Assembly (NCBI RefSeq): GCF_000241955.1
Contig: NC_016818.1
Span: 372,001 to 436,000, forward strand
Origin: Rahnella aquatilis CIP 78.65 = ATCC 33071
GTDB taxonomy: Bacteria > Pseudomonadota > Gammaproteobacteria > Enterobacterales > Enterobacteriaceae
Direction: 5' to 3'
Length of the DNA: 64,000 bases
Shown: piece by piece, positions 27,222 through 38,512 of the stretch
How the letters are laid out: every line of letters starts with the position of its first letter
Position numbering within the stretch: position 1 is the first letter of the stretch
Notes under the pieces: model-generated
The model's input: only the letters and a program-made list of their open reading frames with translations
Databases searched by the model: none
Told to the model about the DNA's origin: nothing
Made by a program: the position numbers and the translations under genes

Positions 27222-28211
27222 ATGCAGGGTTCTGTGACAGAGTTTCTAAAACCGCGCCTGGTAGATATCGAGCAAGTCAGTTCGACGCACGCCAAGGTGA
27301 CCCTTGAGCCTTTAGAACGTGGCTTTGGCCATACTTTAGGCAACGCACTGCGCCGTATTCTGCTTTCATCCATGCCGGGTTGCGCGGTGACCGAGGTTGA
27401 GATTGATGGTGTACTGCATGAGTACAGCACCAAAGAAGGCGTACAGGAAGATATCCTGGAGATCCTGCTCAACCTGAAAGGGCTGGCGGTGAGAGTTCAA
27501 GGGAAAGATGAAGTTATTCTTACCCTGAATAAGTCTGGCATTGGCCCTGTGACTGCAGCCGACATTACCCATGATGGTGATGTCGAAATCGTCAAGCCGC
27601 AACATGTCATCTGCCACCTGACCGATGAAAACGCTGCAATTAGCATGCGTATCAAAGTTCAGCGCGGTCGTGGTTATGTGCCGGCGTCTGCCCGAATTCA
27701 TTCGGAAGAAGATGAGCGCCCAATTGGTCGTCTGTTAGTAGACGCATGCTACAGCCCTGTAGAGCGAATTGCCTACAATGTTGAAGCAGCGCGTGTAGAA
27801 CAACGTACTGATTTGGACAAGCTGGTTATCGAAATGGAAACCAACGGTACGATCGATCCTGAAGAGGCGATCCGTCGTGCGGCAACCATTCTTGCTGAAC
27901 AACTTGAAGCTTTCGTTGATTTACGTGATGTACGTCAACCGGAAGTCAAAGAAGAGAAGCCGGAATTCGATCCAATCCTGCTGCGCCCTGTTGACGATCT
28001 GGAATTGACTGTCCGCTCTGCTAACTGCCTTAAGGCAGAAGCAATCCACTACATCGGTGATCTGGTACAGCGTACCGAGGTTGAGTTACTTAAAACACCT
28101 AACCTGGGTAAAAAATCTCTTACTGAGATCAAAGACGTACTTGCGTCCCGTGGTTTGTCTCTGGGCATGCGCCTGGAAAACTGGCCACCAGCAAGTATTG
28201 CTGACGAGTAA
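27222..28211 (+). CDS. rpoA: RNA polymerase alpha subunit
   Basis: RpoA dimerises to start core polymerase assembly. The N domain (about 1-235) carries the assembly functions, a flexible linker follows, and the C domain (about 249-329) binds UP-element DNA and activators such as CRP. The 329-residue length equals E. coli, which places the DNA-contact Arg265 in [10 protein letters not shown]. Its UP-element contact suits the strong rrn promoters later in the window. It is fourth in the alpha operon. Confidence 0.98.
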
Positions 28212-28227
28212 CCGGATCACAGGTTAA

Positions 28228-28641
<414 letters not shown>

Positions 28642-28655
28642 TCTGTAGATGCATG

Positions 28656-28684
28656 AAAAAACCGGGCTTTTGCCCGGTTTTTTT
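28656..28684 (+). terminator. Alpha operon terminator
   Basis: The stem AAACCGGGC (28659-28667) pairs with GCCCGGTTT (28672-28680), followed by a run of T, 14 bases after the rplQ stop. Confidence 0.93.
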
Positions 28685-28816
28685 ACATCTGAAATGCACT
28701 GTTCTAATCCCTCTTTCTTCTCCAGCTTTAACTATTCTAAATTCCACTATCTTTTACAACACGCGGCTTCCAGCTATGATCTAGAATGGCTTGTCCAATG
28801 CGACAAAGGCGAAATC

Positions 28817-29185
28817 ATGTTTCTAATTGATCAATGGGTTGAAAAGCACATCAATGATGCCCAGGAAAAGGGTGAGTTTGAGAACCTTCGGGGAAGTGGA
28901 CGCCCCCTTATCCTGGATGATGACAGCGCAGTTCCAGATGAGCTCAGAACTTCCTATCGTATCTTGAAAAATGCAGGCTATTTGCCACCTGAGTTGCAGG
29001 ATCGAAAAGAGGCGATCGAGCTGGATCACTTACTGAACACTTTAGACAGCGATGATCCGAAGTTTCTTCCCGCAGAAAAGCGTCTGAAGGTTTTACAGAT
29101 GCGCTTACAGCAGGCAGGGATGAACACTGGCTTCCTTCATGGGCATTATGAAAATGCATTGAAGGATAAATTCAGAGGAAAATAG
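28817..29185 (+). CDS. yhdN: DUF1992 family protein YhdN
   Basis: The ATG at 28817 gives a 122-residue protein beginning MFLIDQWVEKHINDAQEKGE, the E. coli YhdN length. The family (DUF1992, sometimes called DnaJ-homolog subfamily C member 28-like) shows the central motif FENLRGSGRPL. The protein is mostly helical and has no membrane segment. Its function is not established. It lies between the alpha operon and zntR, two bases before zntR, as in E. coli, so the two are probably co-transcribed. A longer reading frame upstream runs through the alpha terminator and is not credible. Confidence 0.9.
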   Translation: MFLIDQWVEKHINDAQEKGEFENLRGSGRPLILDDDSAVPDELRTSYRILKNAGYLPPELQDRKEAIELDHLLNTLDSDDPKFLPAEKRLKVLQMRLQQAGMNTGFLHGHYENALKDKFRGK

Positions 29186-29187
29186 GC

Positions 29188-29604
29188 ATGTATAAAATTG
29201 GTGAACTTGCCAGACTGGCAAATGTGTCCACAGATACTGTTCGTTACTATGAAAAACAGGGCATGATGAGTACAGGGGCTCGTAATCTGTCGGGCTATCG
29301 CCAGTATGACGAAAGCGATGTGCAGCGTTTACGCTTCATTCGCTATGCCAAATCGACAGGTTTTACACTCGATGCTATCAAGGAGCTACTTTCTATTCGG
29401 ATTGATCCTTTGCATCATACTTGTCAGGAGTCAAAGTCTATCGTGGATGAACGACTCGCAGAGGTTGAGCATAAATTACAGGAGCTTAATCAGATGCGTG
29501 AATCACTACAAAGACTAAGTGCTGCCTGCTGTGGTTCTGCGCATACTAGTGTCAGTTGCTCTATATTAGAAGCATTGGAAGATGGCGCGGGCAAGGTAAC
29601 ATGA
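29188..29604 (+). CDS. zntR: Zn(II)-responsive MerR-family regulator ZntR
   Basis: ZntR twists its target promoter to switch on the zinc exporter gene zntA when zinc is in excess. The 138-residue protein has an N-terminal winged helix (MYKIGELARLANVSTDTVRYYE), a dimerisation helix and the metal loop with Cys79, Cys114, Cys115, His119 and Cys124, the ZntR ligand set. It is three residues shorter than in E. coli and lacks the final SGC-type tail. zntA is not in the window. Confidence 0.95.
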   Translation: MYKIGELARLANVSTDTVRYYEKQGMMSTGARNLSGYRQYDESDVQRLRFIRYAKSTGFTLDAIKELLSIRIDPLHHTCQESKSIVDERLAEVEHKLQELNQMRESLQRLSAACCGSAHTSVSCSILEALEDGAGKVT

Positions 29605-29710
29605 GCAGGATTAGCCTTCAGGGGGTTTACAAACCGCTTTCACAGTAATAATTATAGCAGTATGATATGCGCGAATTTTGTTCAACTTTATGAAACCATT
29701 TCGAGGATTT

Positions 29711-29911
29711 ATGAGCCACTATAAGCATCAAAAAGGCGTCATTCAAGATAACGCATTACAGGCGCTTCTTCATGATCCACTGTTTAAACAACGTGTTGAG
29801 AAAAATGAAAAAGGGAAAGGGAGCTACCGTCGTAAAGAGAAAAATGGGAAGAGGAGTTATCTGGAGGGCAGTGTTGAGTGTTTGTTTGAGTATTCAACAC
29901 TGCCCTTCTAA
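29711..29911 (+). CDS. arfA: Alternative ribosome-rescue factor ArfA
   Basis: ArfA recruits release factor 2 to ribosomes stalled on messages without a stop codon when tmRNA fails. The ATG at 29711 follows GAGGA and gives 66 residues with the conserved core [22 protein letters not shown]. Upstream in-frame codons (from 29678) would add a non-family N terminus. The 3' end of the gene contains a perfect 13-bp hairpin, so transcripts are probably cut or ended inside the gene. That is the known feedback that makes ArfA itself a tmRNA target. Confidence 0.93.
   Translation: MSHYKHQKGVIQDNALQALLHDPLFKQRVEKNEKGKGSYRRKEKNGKRSYLEGSVECLFEYSTLPF
29865..29906 (+). promoter_or_regulatory. Intragenic arfA hairpin (RNase III/termination site)
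   Basis: AGGGCAGTGTTGA at 29865-29877 pairs perfectly with TCAACACTGCCCT at 29894-29906, inside the last 16 codons. In E. coli a hairpin at this place gives arfA messages lacking a stop codon. It may also end transcription toward the convergent mscL. Confidence 0.85.
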
Positions 29912-29935
29912 TCAGTCTTAGTCGAGTGTTATCGA

Positions 29936-30352
29936 TTACAGTTTGGGTGTCTGCTGCTCTTTAAGCAAATCACGAATTTCCGCTAACAGAGTTTCTTCCG
30001 CTGTTGGTTTAGGGGGGGCAGCGGGCTTATCTTCCTGCTTACGACGCATTTTATTCATCAAGGTAATTGCACAGAATATGGCCAGTGCAACAATGATGAA
30101 ATCAAATACGTTCTGAATGAATACCCCATAATGCATGACTACTGCGGGTGCTGCTCCCTGAGCTTCCCTGAGGACAAAGGCGAACTGCTTAAAATCGACT
30201 CCGCCAATCAACAAACCCAGTGGTGGCATAATGATATCAGCGACAAATGACGATACTATTTTGCCAAAAGCGGCGCCGATGATAACACCGACTGCCAGGT
30301 CGACCACGTTGCCGCGCATGGCAAACTCACGAAACTCTTTCATAAAACTCAT
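29936..30352 (-). CDS. mscL: Large-conductance mechanosensitive channel MscL
   Basis: MscL opens a wide pore under strong membrane tension and saves cells from osmotic downshock. The 138-residue protein begins [20 protein letters not shown], has two membrane helices (about 15-45 with the glycine-rich pore helix, and about 75-98) and a charged C-terminal helix bundle ([15 protein letters not shown]). It converges with arfA. Confidence 0.96.
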   Translation of the reverse strand: MSFMKEFREFAMRGNVVDLAVGVIIGAAFGKIVSSFVADIIMPPLGLLIGGVDFKQFAFVLREAQGAAPAVVMHYGVFIQNVFDFIIVALAIFCAITLMNKMRRKQEDKPAAPPKPTAEETLLAEIRDLLKEQQTPKL

Positions 30353-30464
30353 AAATACTCCTTGGCAAATTCATTAAATATGTCAAATCAAGTAAAGACT
30401 ATTTACAGGGTCTCCGCTACAAAAGTCTCCATTAACGTTAAATTCGATAAACAATAGAGGCAAT

Positions 30465-31841
30465 TTATAAGAAGAATGGGCTTGGCTGGAACAGCCGTTC
30501 AACATCCCTGACAAACTTCTTATCGGTAATAAACATCACAACGTGGTCACCCTGTTGGATCCTGCTGGTGCCGTTGGCAATAATCACCTCATTACCGCGC
30601 ACAATAGCCCCAATTGTGGTACCTGGTGGCAGTTTGATTTCTTCCACTGTACGGCCAACCACTTTTGATGTCGTCTCATCGCCATGTGCAATCGCTTCAA
30701 TGGCTTCAGCGACACCGCGTCTCAGCGATGAAACACTGACGATGTCTGCTTTTCGGACGTGTCCAAGCAACGCTGAAATCGTTGCCTGCTGAGGAGAAAT
30801 CGCAATATCGATGACACTGCCCTGCACCAAATCGACATATGCACTGCGCTGGATAAGAACCATCGCTTTTTTCGCGCCCATTCTCTTGGCCAGCATTGCC
30901 GACATGATATTCGCTTCATCGTCATTAGTAATGGCGATGAATACATCCACTTGTTCAATATGCTCTTCAGCCAGCAATTCCTGATCAGAGGCGTCACCAT
31001 AGAAGACGATCGTATCTTGCAGTATTTCTGCAAGCTCTGCGGCTCGCTGCTGATCTCGTTCGATGAGTTTTACGCTGTAATTCTTCTCAAGCCGTTGTGC
31101 AAGCCCCGCCCCGACATTGCCGCCACCAACGATCATGATTCGTTTGTAAGGCTTTTCGAGCCTCTGAAGCTCGCTCATGACTGCACGGATATGCTGAGAA
31201 GCTGCCACAAAGAATACTTCATCACCGGCTTCAATGATGGTTGAGCCCTGTGGTCGAATCGGACGATCCTGGCGGAAAATGGCTGCAACTCGCGTTTCAA
31301 TGTGCGGCATGTGTTCGCGCATTGAAGAGAGTGCATTACCGACTAAAGGTCCACCATAATAAGCTTTTACTGCTGCAATACTGACTTTTCCTTCTGCGAA
31401 ATTCACTACCTGTAACGCACCCGGATACTCAATGAGTTTGTAGATATAATCAGTGACCAGTTGCTCTGGGGAAATCAGATGGTCGATAGGCACGGCTTCC
31501 GGATGGAAAAGTTTTTCAGATTCGCGGATGTATTCAGTTGAACGGATACGGGCAATGCGGTTTGGTGTGTTAAACAGCGAATAGGCAATCTGGCAGGCGA
31601 CCATATTGGTTTCATCAGAATTCGTCACGGCTACCAGCATATCGGCATCTTCGGCACCGGCTTCGCGAAGTACGCGAGGGTGAGAACCGTGCCCCTGGAC
31701 TACGCGCAGGTCAAACTTATCCTGAAGCTGACGCAGTCGGACAGTATTCGTGTCGACAACCGTAATGTCATTGTTTTCACCTACCAGGTTTTCGGCGAGT
31801 GTTCCACCAACCTGCCCGGCCCCGAGAATTATTATTTTCAT
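30465..31841 (-). CDS. trkA: Trk potassium uptake regulatory subunit TrkA
   Basis: TrkA is the peripheral NAD(H)-binding subunit that gates the TrkH/TrkG potassium channels. The 458-residue protein has two tandem RCK units. Rossmann motifs are seen at [19 protein letters not shown] (start) and [17 protein letters not shown] (middle), and each unit ends in a TrkA-C domain. The length is that of E. coli TrkA. It is downstream of rsmB on the same strand with 60 bases between. Confidence 0.97.
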   Translation of the reverse strand: MKIIILGAGQVGGTLAENLVGENNDITVVDTNTVRLRQLQDKFDLRVVQGHGSHPRVLREAGAEDADMLVAVTNSDETNMVACQIAYSLFNTPNRIARIRSTEYIRESEKLFHPEAVPIDHLISPEQLVTDYIYKLIEYPGALQVVNFAEGKVSIAAVKAYYGGPLVGNALSSMREHMPHIETRVAAIFRQDRPIRPQGSTIIEAGDEVFFVAASQHIRAVMSELQRLEKPYKRIMIVGGGNVGAGLAQRLEKNYSVKLIERDQQRAAELAEILQDTIVFYGDASDQELLAEEHIEQVDVFIAITNDDEANIMSAMLAKRMGAKKAMVLIQRSAYVDLVQGSVIDIAISPQQATISALLGHVRKADIVSVSSLRRGVAEAIEAIAHGDETTSKVVGRTVEEIKLPPGTTIGAIVRGNEVIIANGTSRIQQGDHVVMFITDKKFVRDVERLFQPSPFFL

Positions 31842-31901
31842 ATGACTCTCTGCTTTGCCACGAAGGTATCAGCCTGAGTAAACAGTACTGATACGAGATG
31901 A

Positions 31902-33191
31902 TCAGCTTTTGATAAGTTTAGCGTAATAGAATCCATCACCATCTTCAGCATGTGGAAGATTCTGTCGACCCGGTTTTTCCATCGTTCCGGTTTCAACCAG
32001 CGTAGCATCCTGATGTGATTCCAGGAATGAAGCTATTTGCTGGCAGTTTTCATCCGGCAAAATCGAGCAGGTTGCGTAAACCATGACACCTTTGCTTTTT
32101 AGCCGTGGCCAGACGGCATGAAGGATTTCTTTTTGGAGGCTGGCGAGTTCAGCAATATCACTGTCCCTGCGCAGCCATTTGATGTCAGGATGTCGGCGGA
32201 TAACACCCGTCGCTGAACAGGGGGCATCAAGAAGAATACGGTCAAAAATGCGATCACCGGCCCAAACCTGTGGCTCGCGGCCATCGCCTTGCTTCACTTC
32301 TGCATTAAGTTTCAAACGCTGAAGATTTTCATGAACGCGTTTCAAACGTTGCTCGTCCACATCAACAGCGAGAACATGTGCTTTAGGGGCGGCTTCCAGG
32401 ATATGAGTAGTTTTCCCACCCGGAGCGCAGCATAAATCGAGGATCAATTCGCCATTTTGTGGATCCAGCAGATCAACACTACCTTGCGCCGAAGCATCCT
32501 GAACGGTGATCCAACCTTCAGTGAACCCCGGAAGCAGGCTTACCTGACATGGCGTGATCAGACGTATTGCATCACCATATTCCGGATGGGGAACCGCTTC
32601 AATCTGGGATTCATTTAGCAGGTGTAAGTATTCATCGCGTGTGTGATGCAGTCTGTTGACACGCAGCCACATCGGCGGCCTTTGATTATTGGCATCAACG
32701 ATATTTTCCCAGTCATCGGGGTAAGCTTTCTTCAGGCGGTTAAAAAGCCAGCTCGGGTGAAGGTGACGGCTGTCATTGTTGAGCATGCGTTGAAGCAATT
32801 CTTCCTGCTGCCGCTGGAACTGACGCAACACGCCGTTGATCAGGCCTTTTAACTGAGGACGTTTTAGCGCAACGGCACCGTTAACAGTTTCAGCCAGTAC
32901 GGCGTGTGCCGGAATCCGGGTATGGATCAACTGATACAGACCCACCATCAGTAAGTAATGCAGTGTTCTTTGCTTACCTGTGAGAGGTTTTGCCATCAGT
33001 TGCTGCAAGCACCATTCCAGTTGTGGGAGCACGCGAAGCGTACCAAAGCACAGTTCCTGAAGGAGTCCGCGATCTTTTTCTGAGACGTTTTTCTGCAGGC
33101 CAGGAAGAACTGTGGACAGGGATAATCCTTTGTCCAAAACCTGGCTGATGGCTTGAGCAGCAATGCTACGGAGATTATAGGCTGTTTTCAT
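31902..33191 (-). CDS. rsmB: 16S rRNA (cytosine-967-C5)-methyltransferase RsmB
   Basis: RsmB methylates C967 of 16S RNA using S-adenosylmethionine. The 429-residue protein (ATG at 33191; an in-frame TTG two codons upstream is less likely) has an N-terminal NusB-like RNA-binding domain (about 1-140) and a Rossmann methyltransferase domain. Visible motifs are the SAM-binding [12 protein letters not shown], then [18 protein letters not shown], and [11 protein letters not shown] with the nucleophile cysteine. It lies between fmt and trkA, all on the minus strand, as in E. coli. Confidence 0.96.
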   Translation of the reverse strand: MKTAYNLRSIAAQAISQVLDKGLSLSTVLPGLQKNVSEKDRGLLQELCFGTLRVLPQLEWCLQQLMAKPLTGKQRTLHYLLMVGLYQLIHTRIPAHAVLAETVNGAVALKRPQLKGLINGVLRQFQRQQEELLQRMLNNDSRHLHPSWLFNRLKKAYPDDWENIVDANNQRPPMWLRVNRLHHTRDEYLHLLNESQIEAVPHPEYGDAIRLITPCQVSLLPGFTEGWITVQDASAQGSVDLLDPQNGELILDLCCAPGGKTTHILEAAPKAHVLAVDVDEQRLKRVHENLQRLKLNAEVKQGDGREPQVWAGDRIFDRILLDAPCSATGVIRRHPDIKWLRRDSDIAELASLQKEILHAVWPRLKSKGVMVYATCSILPDENCQQIASFLESHQDATLVETGTMEKPGRQNLPHAEDGDGFYYAKLIKS

Positions 33192-33266
33192 AGTCAAAAA
33201 AGCTGACCGGAGCCAGCATTATCAAAGAGATAAGGCCCGACGAAATATCGGGCGTAGTCGTTATGG

Positions 33267-34202
33267 TCAGACTAAACGCGTGCCTTCGATAAACCATTCG
33301 CGACGAGAGTTCAGCAAATCCTGTGCGGACATTGCTTTTTTACCTGAGGGTTGCAACTGGGTGATGTTCAGGATGCCATCGGATGTCGCAATCTGAATAC
33401 CCTTTTTGTCTGCAGCAACAATAGTCCCGGGTGCCGCGCTGTTTTTACCTGGCAAACATTCTGCCTGCCAGACTTTCACCGGCTGTTCTTCAATCATGAA
33501 AAAGCTGACAGGCCAGGGATTAAACGCGCGAATGCAGCGTTCCAGTTGTTCGGCTGACAAGTTCCAGTCTAAGCGGGCTTCTTCCTTGCTAAGTTTCTCT
33601 GCGTAGGTCACGTCCTCTTCACTTTGCACTTCAGGTTTTACTGTGCCATTCGCCAGTTGCTTAAGGGTTTCAAGCAGACCTTGCGGGCCCAGTTCAGCCA
33701 GTTTGTCATAAAGCGAAGCACTGGTATCTGCGGGGGAAATATCACACTCGACTTTATGCAACATGTTACCGGTATCAAGCCCGACATCCATCTGCATGAT
33801 GGTGATACCCGTTTTTGCGTCACCTGCCCACAGAGAGCGCTGAATCGGAGCTGCGCCCCGCCAGCGTGGCAATAAGGAACCATGCACATTGATGCAGCCC
33901 AATTTCGGCATACCAAGCACGGCTTTAGGTAAAATCAGACCGTAAGCGACGACAACCATAACATCAGCTTGCAGCGCCGAAACCAGAGATTGATTTTCTT
34001 CGGGGCGCAAAGATTTAGGCTGGAACACCGGGATGTCGTGGGTTTGAGCCAGAACTTTCACCGGGCTTGCGGTCAATTTATTTCCGCGGCCGGCCGGGCG
34101 ATCAGGCTGAGTAAAAACACCGACAACCTGATGTTCTGATGATAAAAGCGCGTCAAGATGACGCGCTGCAAAGTCGGGTGTACCGGCAAATATGATTCGC
34201 AA
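33267..34202 (-). CDS. fmt: Methionyl-tRNA formyltransferase
   Basis: Fmt formylates initiator Met-tRNA with 10-formyl-tetrahydrofolate. The 311-residue protein begins [20 protein letters not shown] and has the catalytic loop [17 protein letters not shown] and the C-terminal tRNA-binding OB domain. It is four residues shorter than E. coli Fmt. It follows def after 25 bases, pairing the enzyme that adds the formyl group with the one that removes it. Confidence 0.97.
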   Translation of the reverse strand: MRIIFAGTPDFAARHLDALLSSEHQVVGVFTQPDRPAGRGNKLTASPVKVLAQTHDIPVFQPKSLRPEENQSLVSALQADVMVVVAYGLILPKAVLGMPKLGCINVHGSLLPRWRGAAPIQRSLWAGDAKTGITIMQMDVGLDTGNMLHKVECDISPADTSASLYDKLAELGPQGLLETLKQLANGTVKPEVQSEEDVTYAEKLSKEEARLDWNLSAEQLERCIRAFNPWPVSFFMIEEQPVKVWQAECLPGKNSAAPGTIVAADKKGIQIATSDGILNITQLQPSGKKAMSAQDLLNSRREWFIEGTRLV

Positions 34203-34227
34203 AGCAGTGTCCTGTGTTACACGAATA

Positions 34228-34740
34228 TTAGTCAGCCCGCGCGTTCAGCTTGGCCATTTTTTCCATTTTCTGGCGAATACGCTGACGTTTCAAGGGAGAC
34301 AAGTAATCCACGAATAATTTACCTACCAGATGATCCATTTCATGCTGGATACAAATTGCCAGCAAGTCATCGGCTTCAAGCTCGAAGGTTTTACCGTCAC
34401 GGTCAAGCGCACGGACTTTTACTTTTGCAGCACGTGGCACCAGCGCCCGTTGATCGGGGATCGACAGACACCCTTCTTCAATCCCGGTTTCGCCGCTTTT
34501 TTCAAGCAATTCAGGATTAATGAGAACCAGACGCTCATCGCGGTTTTCAGAGACATCAATCACGATGATGCGCTGATGAATGTCGACCTGAGTTGCAGCA
34601 AGACCAATCCCTTCCTCTGCATACATGGTTTCAAACATATCATCCACGATCTGCTGGATTTCGGCGTTAACTTCTTTGACCGGTTTTGCAGTTATGCGAA
34701 GCCGCTCGTCTGGGAAATGTAATATCTGTAATACGGACAT
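34228..34740 (-). CDS. def: Peptide deformylase
   Basis: Def removes the N-formyl group from new proteins. The 170-residue protein has all three metal-site motifs: [17 protein letters not shown] (cysteine ligand) and QHEMDHLVG (two histidines and the catalytic glutamate). It is divergent from dprA across 128 bases and upstream of fmt. Confidence 0.97.
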   Translation of the reverse strand: MSVLQILHFPDERLRITAKPVKEVNAEIQQIVDDMFETMYAEEGIGLAATQVDIHQRIIVIDVSENRDERLVLINPELLEKSGETGIEEGCLSIPDQRALVPRAAKVKVRALDRDGKTFELEADDLLAICIQHEMDHLVGKLFVDYLSPLKRQRIRQKMEKMAKLNARAD

Positions 34741-34868
34741 ATTTTTCTGGATCTTTATTCAATTGATTGAAGATATATAGACTCTATTCTAGACATTTCC
34801 TGCTCCGATTGACAGCATCCTCTGCCAATTGTATTAGTCGCTGAAAGGCCTTGAGAAGGGAATGGATA

Positions 34869-36038
34869 ATGACATTACAGGAAGCATGGATACGTTTGTC
34901 GGTGGTTAAACGCCTCGATCCCCAACGCGCCATGGGGATCATTCAAACCTTATTTTACCGGGGGGCTTATTCGTCCTCAGAATTAGCAAACAGCGAGCTT
35001 TCTCCCGAACAAATAGCTGATTTTCAGCATATTAATCAGCACTGGTTATCTGCAACACTGAAATGGCTGGAAGGAGAGAATTGTCATCTCATTACTTTTA
35101 GCAGTGAGTTTTATTCTCCACTGTTGGCACAAATATCCTCCCCGCCTCTGATTTTGTTTGCAAAGGGGGCCGCTGAATTACTGCTATCGCCGCAAATTGC
35201 CATGGTAGGGAGTCGCGATTACACACATTATGGCGAACAATATGCGCAGGTCTTTGCGGGAGGTCTGGTCAGCAGCGGTTTTACTGTGACAAGCGGGCTG
35301 GCGATGGGAATTGATGGAATCAGCCATAAGGCAACATTAGACGCTCAGGGTAAGACAATTGCGGTGCTGGGAAGCGGACTGATGAAGTGCTATCCATCCT
35401 GTCATCTGAAGCTTGCAGCCCGTATTCTCGAGGAGGGCGGGGCACTGGTGTCTGAACATCTGGTGACAGCACCGCCTTTAGCCGCTAACTTTCCCCGCCG
35501 TAACCGGGTTATCAGTGGGTTGAGTGCGGGTGTACTCGTTATCGAAGCTACGCTGCGTAGCGGATCATTGATTACTGCGCGTTATGCACTGGAGCAAGGA
35601 AGGGAAGTTTTCGCATTGCCAGGCCCGCTGGGAAGTGCAACCTCCGAAGGAACACACTGGCTGATTCAGCAGGGAGCTTATCTGGTGACTGAGCCTAATG
35701 ATATCGCCGATCATATAGGGAGCGGGCTGACCTGGTTCCCCAATATCAAAGCAGCAGAATCCTTAAAAAGGCCGCAGGATAGTCGCTCAACTGCGTCAGA
35801 GGCGATTATTTGTGCGTCAGATAGCGAAGTTGAATTGCCATTTGCTGATGTGTTGGCTAACGTAGAATATGAGGTGACATCTGTTGACGTCGTCGCCGAA
35901 CGTGCCGGCCAACCTGTGCCAGAAGTCGTAGGCAAACTACTCGAACTGGAGTTAGCAGGATGGATCGCAGCTGTACCCGGCGGCTATGTCCGAATTAAGA
36001 GGGCAAGCCATGTTCGACGTACTAATGTACTTATTTGA
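34869..36038 (+). CDS. dprA: DNA-processing protein DprA (Smf)
   Basis: DprA protects incoming single-stranded DNA during transformation and loads RecA. The ATG at 34869, eight bases after GAGAAGGG, gives 389 residues; a TTG at 34851 is in frame but overlaps that ribosome site. The N-terminal helical domain is followed by the Rossmann-like DprA domain (about 80-290, with [22 protein letters not shown] and AVLGSGL) and a C-terminal winged-helix-like domain. It overlaps the downstream smg start by 29 bases. Confidence 0.94.
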   Translation: MTLQEAWIRLSVVKRLDPQRAMGIIQTLFYRGAYSSSELANSELSPEQIADFQHINQHWLSATLKWLEGENCHLITFSSEFYSPLLAQISSPPLILFAKGAAELLLSPQIAMVGSRDYTHYGEQYAQVFAGGLVSSGFTVTSGLAMGIDGISHKATLDAQGKTIAVLGSGLMKCYPSCHLKLAARILEEGGALVSEHLVTAPPLAANFPRRNRVISGLSAGVLVIEATLRSGSLITARYALEQGREVFALPGPLGSATSEGTHWLIQQGAYLVTEPNDIADHIGSGLTWFPNIKAAESLKRPQDSRSTASEAIICASDSEVELPFADVLANVEYEVTSVDVVAERAGQPVPEVVGKLLELELAGWIAAVPGGYVRIKRASHVRRTNVLI

Positions 36039-36483
36039 AACTTACATTCACAACGAAGCGGAGATGAATGTTGACGAGGATAGGTTAACGGATGACTTGA
36101 CCGAGGCTGGTTTTCACCGGGCTGATATTCACAATGCGCTGAATTGGCTTGAAAAACTTGCGGATATGCAAGAGGGTGGAACCCCATCTTATATGCTGGA
36201 TTCTGATCCTTCAGCATTACGTGTTTATACCGATGAGGAAACAAGTCGGCTAGATAGCAGTTGTCGGGGTTTTTTGCTGTTTCTGGAACAAATCAAAGTA
36301 TTGAATTTCGATACCAGAGAGATGGTTATCGATCGTGTTATGGCTCTGGACGCTGAAGAATTCGATCTTGAGGATCTGAAGTGGGTCGTGCTGATGGTTC
36401 TGTTTAATATTCCCGGATATGAAACAGCGTATCAGCAAATGGAAGAGCTATTATTTGAAGTTAATGAAGGTTATCTGCATTAA
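36010..36483 (+). CDS. smg: Smg family protein
   Basis: The ATG at 36010 gives 157 residues beginning [14 protein letters not shown], exactly the length and start of E. coli Smg (DUF494). The upstream in-frame ATG at 35986 lies further inside dprA and is not favoured. The protein is acidic and mostly helical, with the conserved C terminus [13 protein letters not shown]. Its role is unknown. The constant link with dprA and yrdD is a family-wide feature. Confidence 0.92.
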   Translation: MFDVLMYLFETYIHNEAEMNVDEDRLTDDLTEAGFHRADIHNALNWLEKLADMQEGGTPSYMLDSDPSALRVYTDEETSRLDSSCRGFLLFLEQIKVLNFDTREMVIDRVMALDAEEFDLEDLKWVVLMVLFNIPGYETAYQQMEELLFEVNEGYLH

Positions 36484-36507
36484 AAGATAACAGGTAAAAC
36501 GTAACAT

Positions 36508-37068
36508 ATGACAAAAGCAGCACTTTTTGCTGATAAGCAAAATGGATCCTGTCCGGAATGCGGGGCCGATTTGGTGATCCGTAGTGGTCGCCACGGCCCT
36601 TTTCTCAGTTGTTCATCCTACCCACAATGTCAGTATATTCGTCCTCTGAAATCACAGGCGGATGGGCATGTTGTAAAAGTCCTGGAAGGACAGGCATGTC
36701 CTAAATGTGACTCCACTTTAGTGCTGCGGCAGGGGCGTTACGGCATGTTTATTGGTTGCAGTCAGTACCCTGAATGCGATCATATTGAAGCTATCGATAA
36801 ACCAGAAGAAACGACTATGGGATGCCCGCAATGTGGAAAGGGGCACCTGTTACAACGCAAATCACGTTTCGGCAAAGTGTTCCATGCCTGTGACCGTTAT
36901 CCAGATTGTCAGTTTGCCATTAATAATAAACCGGTAGCCGGGGAGTGTGAACACTGCCATTACCCGCTATTGATGGAAAAGAAAACGGCTCAGGGAATGA
37001 AGTTATTCTGTGCCAGTAAATTGTGCGGCAAAGCCGTAGAAATAAAAGATAACGAACAAGATGAATAA
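36508..37068 (+). CDS. yrdD: Topoisomerase-type zinc-ribbon protein YrdD
   Basis: This 186-residue protein is built from four zinc-ribbon repeats of the topoisomerase I C-terminal type. They start [28 protein letters not shown] and CEHCHYPLL, and each of the first three ends with a C-x(4-6)-C pair such as SCSSYPQC. It has no topoisomerase catalytic domain, so it is probably a nucleic-acid-binding accessory protein. Its end overlaps the tsaC start by eight bases, as part of the smg-yrdD-tsaC-aroE run. Confidence 0.93.
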   Translation: MTKAALFADKQNGSCPECGADLVIRSGRHGPFLSCSSYPQCQYIRPLKSQADGHVVKVLEGQACPKCDSTLVLRQGRYGMFIGCSQYPECDHIEAIDKPEETTMGCPQCGKGHLLQRKSRFGKVFHACDRYPDCQFAINNKPVAGECEHCHYPLLMEKKTAQGMKLFCASKLCGKAVEIKDNEQDE

Positions 37069-37630
37069 AGAGACAGAAAAATCATTGAATACAGTGCTTG
37101 AGGCATTGCGCGGGCAACATGTTATTGCTTATCCAACGGAAGCGGTTTTTGGTCTGGGATGTGATCCTGATAGCGAACAAGCGGTCGAGGCCTTACTGGC
37201 GCTGAAAAAACGTCCGAAAGATAAAGGACTCATTCTGATTGCTGACAATTATCAGCAGCTCCTTCCTTATATCGATGACTCATCATTAACGGAGCAGCAG
37301 CTTGCGCATGTCGTTTCATTCTGGCCCGGGCCCGTAACCTGGGTAATGCCTGCAAAATCCTCGACGCCTGATTGGCTGACGGGCCGTTTTACCTCGCTGG
37401 CGGTGCGTGTCACAGATCATCCTCTGGTAAAAGAACTCTGCCAAAAATTTGGAAAACCGCTGGTTTCAACCAGTGCCAATTTGAACGGGCAATCTCCTTG
37501 CCGTTTGTCTGAAGAAGTCAGGCTCCAGTTTGGAAAAGATTTTCCCGTGCTGGATGGCGATGTGGGAGGAAGAGATAATCCATCTGAAATTCGGGATGCC
37601 CTCACTGGCAACCTTATTCGTCAAGGCTAA
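37061..37630 (+). CDS. tsaC: Threonylcarbamoyl-AMP synthase TsaC
   Basis: TsaC makes threonylcarbamoyl-adenylate from threonine, bicarbonate and ATP, the first step of the essential t6A37 tRNA modification. The 189-residue protein has the YrdC fold with [13 protein letters not shown], the [11 protein letters not shown] segment and STSANLNGQ. Length is one residue under E. coli. It overlaps yrdD and is followed by aroE after three bases. Confidence 0.96.
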   Translation: MNKETEKSLNTVLEALRGQHVIAYPTEAVFGLGCDPDSEQAVEALLALKKRPKDKGLILIADNYQQLLPYIDDSSLTEQQLAHVVSFWPGPVTWVMPAKSSTPDWLTGRFTSLAVRVTDHPLVKELCQKFGKPLVSTSANLNGQSPCRLSEEVRLQFGKDFPVLDGDVGGRDNPSEIRDALTGNLIRQG

Positions 37631-37633
37631 CAA

Positions 37634-38461
37634 ATGAAAGTCACGCCATCTTTCGCGGTATTTGGGAATCCGATCGGCCATAGCAAATCCCCCCGCATTC
37701 ATGCGCTTTTCGCCCGGCAGACGGGTATCGATCATACATATGGTACGGTTCTGGCCCCGCAGGAAGAGTTTGAAGAGACGCTGCGATCCTTTTTTGATAA
37801 CGGGGCGCTGGGGGCAAATATTACAGTACCTTTCAAAGAGCGCGCTTTTGCTGAGTCAGATGAACTGACTGAGCGGGCTGCCATGTCTGGTGCTGTGAAT
37901 ACGCTTAAAAAGTTCGAAGATGGGCGATTGCTTGGGGATAACACTGACGGAATCGGCATGTTGAGTGACCTTGAGCGACTGGCGCTTTTAAAGCCGGGAG
38001 ACCGGGTTCTTTTGATCGGTGCCGGTGGCGCTGCGCGCGGGGTGATACTTCCTTTACTGTCCTATGGCTGTCCGGTTGTTGTTACTAACCGAACATTTGA
38101 ACGCGCGCTGCACCTGAGCCATATTTTCGAAAAGAAAGGCGATATACGGTCCATTGCTTTAGCTGATCTGGCTGATGAATCTTTCGATCTGATCATTAAT
38201 GCCACTGCGTCGGGTATCAAAGGTGAGATCCCGATGCTCCCCGAAAGCGTGCTGACGAGGCAGACCCGCGTTTATGACATGTATTATCAGGCGGGTTTAA
38301 CACCTTTTATCTCTTGGGCGAAAAATAATGGGGTAATTCATTATGCAGACGGGCTGGGGATGTTGGTGGGGCAGGCAGCGCATGCTTTCTATTTGTGGCA
38401 TGGTGTGATGCCACAAATAGAACCTGTGCTTGAGCAATTAAAGAAAGACTTGCTGGTATGA
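37634..38461 (+). CDS. aroE: Shikimate dehydrogenase (NADP+)
   Basis: AroE reduces 3-dehydroshikimate to shikimate in aromatic amino acid synthesis. The 275-residue protein has the substrate motif [14 protein letters not shown], the catalytic-lysine region NITVPFKE and the NADP site GAGGAARG followed by NRTFERA. It is the last gene of the tsaC run. E. coli has yrdB next; it is absent here, with only about 50 bases before yrdA. Confidence 0.97.
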   Translation: MKVTPSFAVFGNPIGHSKSPRIHALFARQTGIDHTYGTVLAPQEEFEETLRSFFDNGALGANITVPFKERAFAESDELTERAAMSGAVNTLKKFEDGRLLGDNTDGIGMLSDLERLALLKPGDRVLLIGAGGAARGVILPLLSYGCPVVVTNRTFERALHLSHIFEKKGDIRSIALADLADESFDLIINATASGIKGEIPMLPESVLTRQTRVYDMYYQAGLTPFISWAKNNGVIHYADGLGMLVGQAAHAFYLWHGVMPQIEPVLEQLKKDLLV

Positions 38462-38469
38462 TCGGAAAT

Positions 38470-38501
38470 GCCTGAACAGTCGGATTTGTTTCTGTTCAGG
38501 C
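38470..38501. terminator. Hairpin between convergent aroE and yrdA
   Basis: The perfect 10-bp stem GCCTGAACAG (38470-38479) / CTGTTCAGGC (38492-38501) lies between the two convergent stop codons. T tracts are weak on both sides. Confidence 0.6.
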
Positions 38502-38512
38502 AATATACTTCT

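Noticed and set aside
28649..28816. Upstream extension of yhdN
   Set aside because: The extension reads through the alpha operon terminator. The ATG at 28817 gives the exact family length.
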